Translations under genes and position numbers: made by a program
Notes under the pieces: generated by a model
What the model was told of the DNA's origin: nothing
The model's database searches: none
Seen by the model: the letters and a program-made list of their open reading frames with translations, nothing else
Source: Bacteroidota bacterium
Lineage (GTDB): Bacteria > Bacteroidota > Bacteroidia > Flavobacteriales > Weeksellaceae
Assembly (NCBI GenBank): GCA_023422635.1
Contig: JAFAGO010000050.1
Coordinates: 1 to 64,000, forward strand
Length of the DNA: 64,000 bases
Direction: 5' to 3'
In this document: one piece after another, positions 60,442 through 64,000 of the stretch
Position numbering within the stretch: the stretch's first letter is position 1
Layout: every line of letters starts with the position of its first letter

Positions 60442-60663
60442 ATGTACTGGACACTAGAATTAGCATCATATTTAAGCGACGCACCTTGGCCAATGACTAA
60501 GGCAGAATTAATCGATTACGCCATCAGAACTGGTGCACCAATGGAAGTAGTAGAAAACCTTCAAGCCATTGAAGATGAAGGCGAAATCTACGAATCAATT
60601 GAAGAAGTTTGGAGCGATTATCCAACAGATGAGGATTTCCTCTGGAACGAGGACGAATATTAA
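60442..60663 (+). CDS. DUF2795 domain-containing small protein
   Basis: A 73-residue acidic protein matching DUF2795: ELASYLSDAPWPMTKAELIDYA (6-27), GAPMEVVENLQAI and a Glu/Asp-rich tail ending WNEDEY. It is highly acidic and predicted to be small and helical. The family is found throughout Bacteroidota, where this gene commonly precedes secA, but I recall no proven function. It has a strong promoter. The next gene, secA, lies 123 bases downstream after a long hairpin. Confidence 0.88.
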   Translation: MYWTLELASYLSDAPWPMTKAELIDYAIRTGAPMEVVENLQAIEDEGEIYESIEEVWSDYPTDEDFLWNEDEY

Positions 60664-60675
60664 TTAAAATATAGT

Positions 60676-60707
60676 AACATGCTTTAGTGGTTGCACTTAA
60701 GCATGTT
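60676..60707 (+). terminator. 14-bp stem-loop between the DUF2795 gene and secA
   Basis: AACATGCTTTAGTG and CACTTAAGCATGTT pair over 14 bases with one mismatch around a GTTG loop. It begins 12 bases after the DUF2795 stop. No T-run follows, so it may be a processing or regulatory element in the secA leader rather than a simple terminator. Confidence 0.5.
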
Positions 60708-60786
60708 GCATTTCTATAAACCGATACACACAATGTGTAGATTACCAGCCCTAAGCACTGATGTTTCGGGTTAAAAGCAAGATTTT

Positions 60787-63700
60787 ATGAGTTTTTTAGA
60801 CAAAGTTCTTAAAGGGTTTTTAGGCGATAAAAACGCAAAAGACCTAAAGGAAGTAAAAAAAGTTGTTACCAAAATTAAAGCTGCCGAACCGGCAATACAA
60901 CAATTATCCGACGATGGTTTAAGAGATAAAACCAAAGAGTTCAAGGATAAAATTAAAGCATCCTCCGCTGATATTACCATTAAAATTGATCAAATTAACG
61001 AACAGATCAGTGCCACCAGTAATATCGACGAAAAGGAAGCTCTTTTTACTAAAATAGAAGAACTTAAAAAAGAGTCGTACGAACTTGAAGAAAAAGTGCT
61101 TAACCAAATTCTTCCAGAAGCGTTTGCTCTTGTTAAAGAAACTGCTAAAAGACTTGCAGAAAATGGAGGTTTACGAGTTACCGCAACCGATATGGATAAA
61201 GAACTCGCTTCCACCAAAGACTTTGTGGTAATTGAAGGCGACCAAGCTTTCTGGAAAAATACTTGGGATGCTGCCGGAACTCCAGTTAAATGGGATATGG
61301 TACATTACGATGTGCAGTTTATCGGTGGGGTAGTTTTGCACTCTGGTAAAATCGCCGAAATGGCGACTGGGGAAGGTAAAACACTTGTAGGGACTTTGCC
61401 TATTTACCTCAATGCGCTTCCTGGTCGTGGCGTACATGTGGTTACCGTAAATGATTATTTGGCGAAAAGGGACTCCGCTTGGATGGGGCCTTTATACCAA
61501 TTCCACGGATTATCGATCGATTGTATCGATAATCACCAACCCAATTCTGACGGAAGAAGAAAAGCTTACAATTCCGATATTACCTACGGAACCAATAATG
61601 AATTTGGTTTCGACTATCTAAGAGATAACATGGTAACTTCACCAACCGAATTGGTGCAAAGAGAGCAAAATTTTGCGATTGTTGATGAGGTGGACTCGGT
61701 TTTAATTGATGATGCTAGAACACCTTTAATTATCTCTGGGCCAGTTCCGCAAGGGGATCGCCAAGAATATGATGTGTTGAGACCATCCGTTGATCGTATT
61801 GTTGAAGTTCAGAAAAAAACAGTTTCTGGTATTTTCAACGAAGCGAAAAAGCTGATCACTTCAGGAAACACAAAAGAAGGTGGATTTAAATTGTTACAAG
61901 CATACAGAGGTTTGCCTAAGAACAGACAACTGATTAAATTCCTTTCTGAAAGTGGAAACAAAGCATTGCTTCAGAAAACAGAAGCACAATACATGCAAGA
62001 TAATAACCGCGATATGCCAATCGTGGATAAAGATCTTTACTTTGTGATCGACGAAAAAAACAATCAAGTTGATCTTACGGATAAAGGAGTGGAATACATG
62101 TCTCAAGGGAATTCCGATCCTAACTTTTTCGTACTTCAAGATATTGGCACGGAAATCGCAGAACTTGAAGCGAAAAATCTTTCTAAAGAAGAAGAATTCG
62201 AACAAAAAGAAAAACTTTTTGGTGATTTTGCAGAGAAATCAGAACGTGTTCATACCCTAAGCCAGCTTCTTAAAGCTTATACCCTTTTTGAGAAAGATGA
62301 TGAATACGTTGTCATTGACGGAGAAGTGAAAATCGTTGATGAGCAAACCGGTCGTATTATGGAGGGAAGACGTTATTCCGACGGACTTCACCAAGCGATT
62401 GAAGCCAAAGAAAATGTAAAAATTGAAGCAGCCACCCAAACTTTTGCTACCATTACCCTTCAAAATTATTTCCGTATGTATAATAAAATTGCGGGGATGA
62501 CGGGTACTGCTGAAACAGAAGCAGGGGAATTCTGGCAAATTTATAAACTCGATGTAGTGGTAATCCCAACCAACCGAGTTATACAAAGAGATGATAGACA
62601 GGATTTGGTTTACAAAACCAATCGTGAAAAATACAATGCTGTTATTGAGGAAGTAGAAAAATTAACCGCTGCAGGAAGACCAGTTTTGGTAGGGACAACC
62701 TCCGTTGAGATTTCTCAATTGCTTTCAAGAGCACTTCAACTTCGAAAAATACCACACCAAGTTCTGAATGCAAAACTTCATAAAAAAGAAGCTGAAATTG
62801 TTGCAGAAGCTGGTCGACCAGGCGTAGTTACCATTGCCACAAATATGGCAGGTCGTGGTACCGATATTAAGCTGAGTAAAGAAGTTAAAGATGCAGGTGG
62901 ACTTGCCATTATTGGTACAGAAAGACACGATTCGCGTAGGGTAGACCGTCAGTTAAGAGGTCGTGCCGGACGTCAAGGAGATCCAGGTAGCTCACAGTTC
63001 TACGTGTCCCTTGAGGATAATTTAATGCGACTTTTCGGTTCAGAAAGAATCGCAAAAATGATGGATAGAATGGGGCATAAAGATGGTGAAGTTATTCAAC
63101 ATTCAATGATTAGCCGTTCTATTGAAAGAGCACAGAAAAAAGTAGAAGAAAATAACTTCGGTATTCGTAAAAGATTATTGGAGTATGATGATGTGATGAA
63201 CAAACAGCGTGACGTTATCTACAAAAGAAGAAAAAATGCACTTTTTGGAGATCACTTGAAATATGATATTTCGAACATGATTTTCGATGTGTCGCATGCC
63301 ATCACCAATAAAGCGAAAGTGGAAGGAGATTATAAAGATTTCCAATACGAAATCATCAAAAATTTCACCATGGAAGCGCCGGTTTCTGAAAGTGATTTTA
63401 CTTCGAAATCAGTAGCAGATATTACCAATATTCTGTACAAAGCAGCACAGGAAGATTATCAAATGAAACTTAACCTCATGAAAGAAAAAGCATTCCCAAT
63501 TATCGAGAATGTGTACAAAAATCAGGGGCAAATGTTTAAAATGATTCAAGTGCCTTTTACAGATGGTACTAAAACAATGACGATTGTAAGTAATCTTGAG
63601 AAAGCCTACGAAACGCAATGCGAAAGCTTAATTAACGATTACGAGAAAAACATTACTTTGGCTATTATCGACGATAACTGGAAACAACATTTACGTGAGA

Positions 63701-63858
63701 TGGACGATTTAAGACGTTCTTCCCAAGGTGCAGTTTACGAACAAAAAGATCCGTTGGTAATTTATAAACAAGAGTCGTTCTATTTATTCAGCGAAATGGT
63801 GGATAAAATGAATAAAGAAATCATTTCGTTTCTTTATAGAGGAGAAATTCCTGCGTAA
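60787..63858 (+). CDS. secA: Preprotein translocase ATPase SecA
   Basis: Cytoplasmic motor that drives proteins through SecYEG, 1023 residues. Walker A MATGEGKTL (192-200), DYLAKRD, FDYLRDNM near 276 and VDEVDSVLIDDARTPLI are in place, and a wing and helical-scaffold domain follow, with RAGRQGDPGSSQFY, QLRGRAG and ATNMAGRGTDIKL near 680. Long charged inserts (about 55-110 and the 380-460 region) are typical of Bacteroidota SecA. The protein ends IISFLYRGEIPA, so the C-terminal linker with the zinc-binding cysteines that contact SecB in proteobacteria is absent. It has a structured leader after the DUF2795 gene and ends in a terminator. Confidence 0.97.
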   Translation: MSFLDKVLKGFLGDKNAKDLKEVKKVVTKIKAAEPAIQQLSDDGLRDKTKEFKDKIKASSADITIKIDQINEQISATSNIDEKEALFTKIEELKKESYELEEKVLNQILPEAFALVKETAKRLAENGGLRVTATDMDKELASTKDFVVIEGDQAFWKNTWDAAGTPVKWDMVHYDVQFIGGVVLHSGKIAEMATGEGKTLVGTLPIYLNALPGRGVHVVTVNDYLAKRDSAWMGPLYQFHGLSIDCIDNHQPNSDGRRKAYNSDITYGTNNEFGFDYLRDNMVTSPTELVQREQNFAIVDEVDSVLIDDARTPLIISGPVPQGDRQEYDVLRPSVDRIVEVQKKTVSGIFNEAKKLITSGNTKEGGFKLLQAYRGLPKNRQLIKFLSESGNKALLQKTEAQYMQDNNRDMPIVDKDLYFVIDEKNNQVDLTDKGVEYMSQGNSDPNFFVLQDIGTEIAELEAKNLSKEEEFEQKEKLFGDFAEKSERVHTLSQLLKAYTLFEKDDEYVVIDGEVKIVDEQTGRIMEGRRYSDGLHQAIEAKENVKIEAATQTFATITLQNYFRMYNKIAGMTGTAETEAGEFWQIYKLDVVVIPTNRVIQRDDRQDLVYKTNREKYNAVIEEVEKLTAAGRPVLVGTTSVEISQLLSRALQLRKIPHQVLNAKLHKKEAEIVAEAGRPGVVTIATNMAGRGTDIKLSKEVKDAGGLAIIGTERHDSRRVDRQLRGRAGRQGDPGSSQFYVSLEDNLMRLFGSERIAKMMDRMGHKDGEVIQHSMISRSIERAQKKVEENNFGIRKRLLEYDDVMNKQRDVIYKRRKNALFGDHLKYDISNMIFDVSHAITNKAKVEGDYKDFQYEIIKNFTMEAPVSESDFTSKSVADITNILYKAAQEDYQMKLNLMKEKAFPIIENVYKNQGQMFKMIQVPFTDGTKTMTIVSNLEKAYETQCESLINDYEKNITLAIIDDNWKQHLREMDDLRRSSQGAVYEQKDPLVIYKQESFYLFSEMVDKMNKEIISFLYRGEIPA

Positions 63859-63880
63859 TTCAAAATACAGATAAAATACT

Positions 63881-63912
63881 AAAAACCACTTCTTTGCAGA
63901 GGTGGTTTTTTT
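63881..63912 (+). terminator. Terminator of secA
   Basis: AAAAACCACTTC and GAGGTGGTTTTT pair over 12 bases with one wobble and a six-base loop, then a T-run. It lies 23 bases after the secA stop. Confidence 0.88.
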
Positions 63913-63957
63913 ATGATAAAAACTCAAAAAAATATAATTTAGACCAGATAAAAATAA

Positions 63958-63965
63958 TAATTTTG
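63958..63965 (+). promoter_or_regulatory. Predicted -7 promoter box at the right edge
   Basis: TAATTTTG matches TAnnTTTG and lies 18 bases before the ATG at 63984, supporting a gene that starts there and continues past the window. Confidence 0.5.
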
Positions 63966-63983
63966 CGCAAAAATATTTCTTAA

Positions 63984-64000
63984 ATGAAGCAAGTTATGAT
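63984..64000 (+). CDS. Probable gene start truncated by the window edge
   Basis: Only the first codons (MKQVM) are visible. The call rests on the ATG being placed 18 bases after a matching promoter box and after the secA terminator. Nothing can be said about the product. Confidence 0.35.

Noticed and set aside
60703..60774. Annotating the 23-codon frame upstream of secA as a gene
   Set aside because: Length, lack of recognisable family and absence of comparative data do not support a gene call; it is kept only as a finding about the secA leader.
1..64000. CRISPR arrays, insertion sequences, prophage or toxin-antitoxin pairs
   Set aside because: No spaced direct repeats, transposase, integrase or phage motifs were found. 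The DUF1648 gene recalls SdpI immunity proteins, but no toxin partner is present.

Overview
The window is a compact, AT-rich stretch of chromosome from a member of the Bacteroidota, most likely the Weeksellaceae (Chryseobacterium, Kaistella or Elizabethkingia group). The evidence is the Bacteroidota-type promoter motif TAnnTTTG just upstream of many genes, the scarcity of Shine-Dalgarno sequences, lineage-typical families (2TM proteins beside LytTR regulators, DUF5686, S46 dipeptidyl-peptidase, DUF3127, DUF2795) and a prolyl endopeptidase that looks very close to the characterised Elizabethkingia (Flavobacterium) meningosepticum enzyme. About 56 complete protein genes, three tRNA genes and one gene start cut by the right edge can be supported. 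I see no rRNA, CRISPR array, prophage, integron or insertion sequence; this is core genome.

Layout. 1-8.3 kb: a LytS/LytTR two-component operon with 2TM proteins, mnmA, and cell-envelope proteins including a DUF5686 protein. 8.6-19.3 kb (mostly minus strand): clpC, a three-gene operon of uncharacterised exported proteins, a DNA-alkylation-repair gene coupled to a Na+/H+ antiporter, hflX and a META-domain lipoprotein. 19.3-23.2 kb: S46 peptidase, acetyltransferase, peroxiredoxin and an unusual endonuclease III. 23.2-31.7 kb: a heme biosynthesis locus with hemJ-hemH behind an AraC/PchR-like regulator on one strand and hemACDEFB on the other. 31.8-36.4 kb: comM, prolyl endopeptidase, a stand-alone cupin and a Leu-Gly-Leu tRNA cluster. 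36.6-47.5 kb (plus strand): a DUF3127 protein with an SSB-like tail, the end of histidine degradation (hutG, hutF) run together with aat and a transporter, nadK, fructose-bisphosphate aldolase, accD and proBA. 47.5-64 kb: an EF-G paralogue with altered GTPase motifs, a nucleoside-gate protein, a TolC-like channel, an SprT-like protein, mannose-1-phosphate guanylyltransferase, an AsmA-like giant, DUF proteins, a sugar-nucleotide epimerase and secA.

The heme locus is the strongest functional unit. It encodes every step from glutamyl-tRNA to protoheme except HemL. The divergent hemA/araC spacer carries a perfect 21-bp palindrome of Fur-box type and a second 20-bp inverted repeat, which suggests iron or heme control through the AraC protein. 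I did not find an obviously unknown defence or mobile system. The best leads for new biology are that control region, the three-gene exported operon at 11.2-15.2 kb, the EF-G paralogue, the cysteine-free endonuclease III and the structured leader of secA. Start codons were moved inward from the longest reading frame where a signal peptide, a promoter box or family length argued for it.
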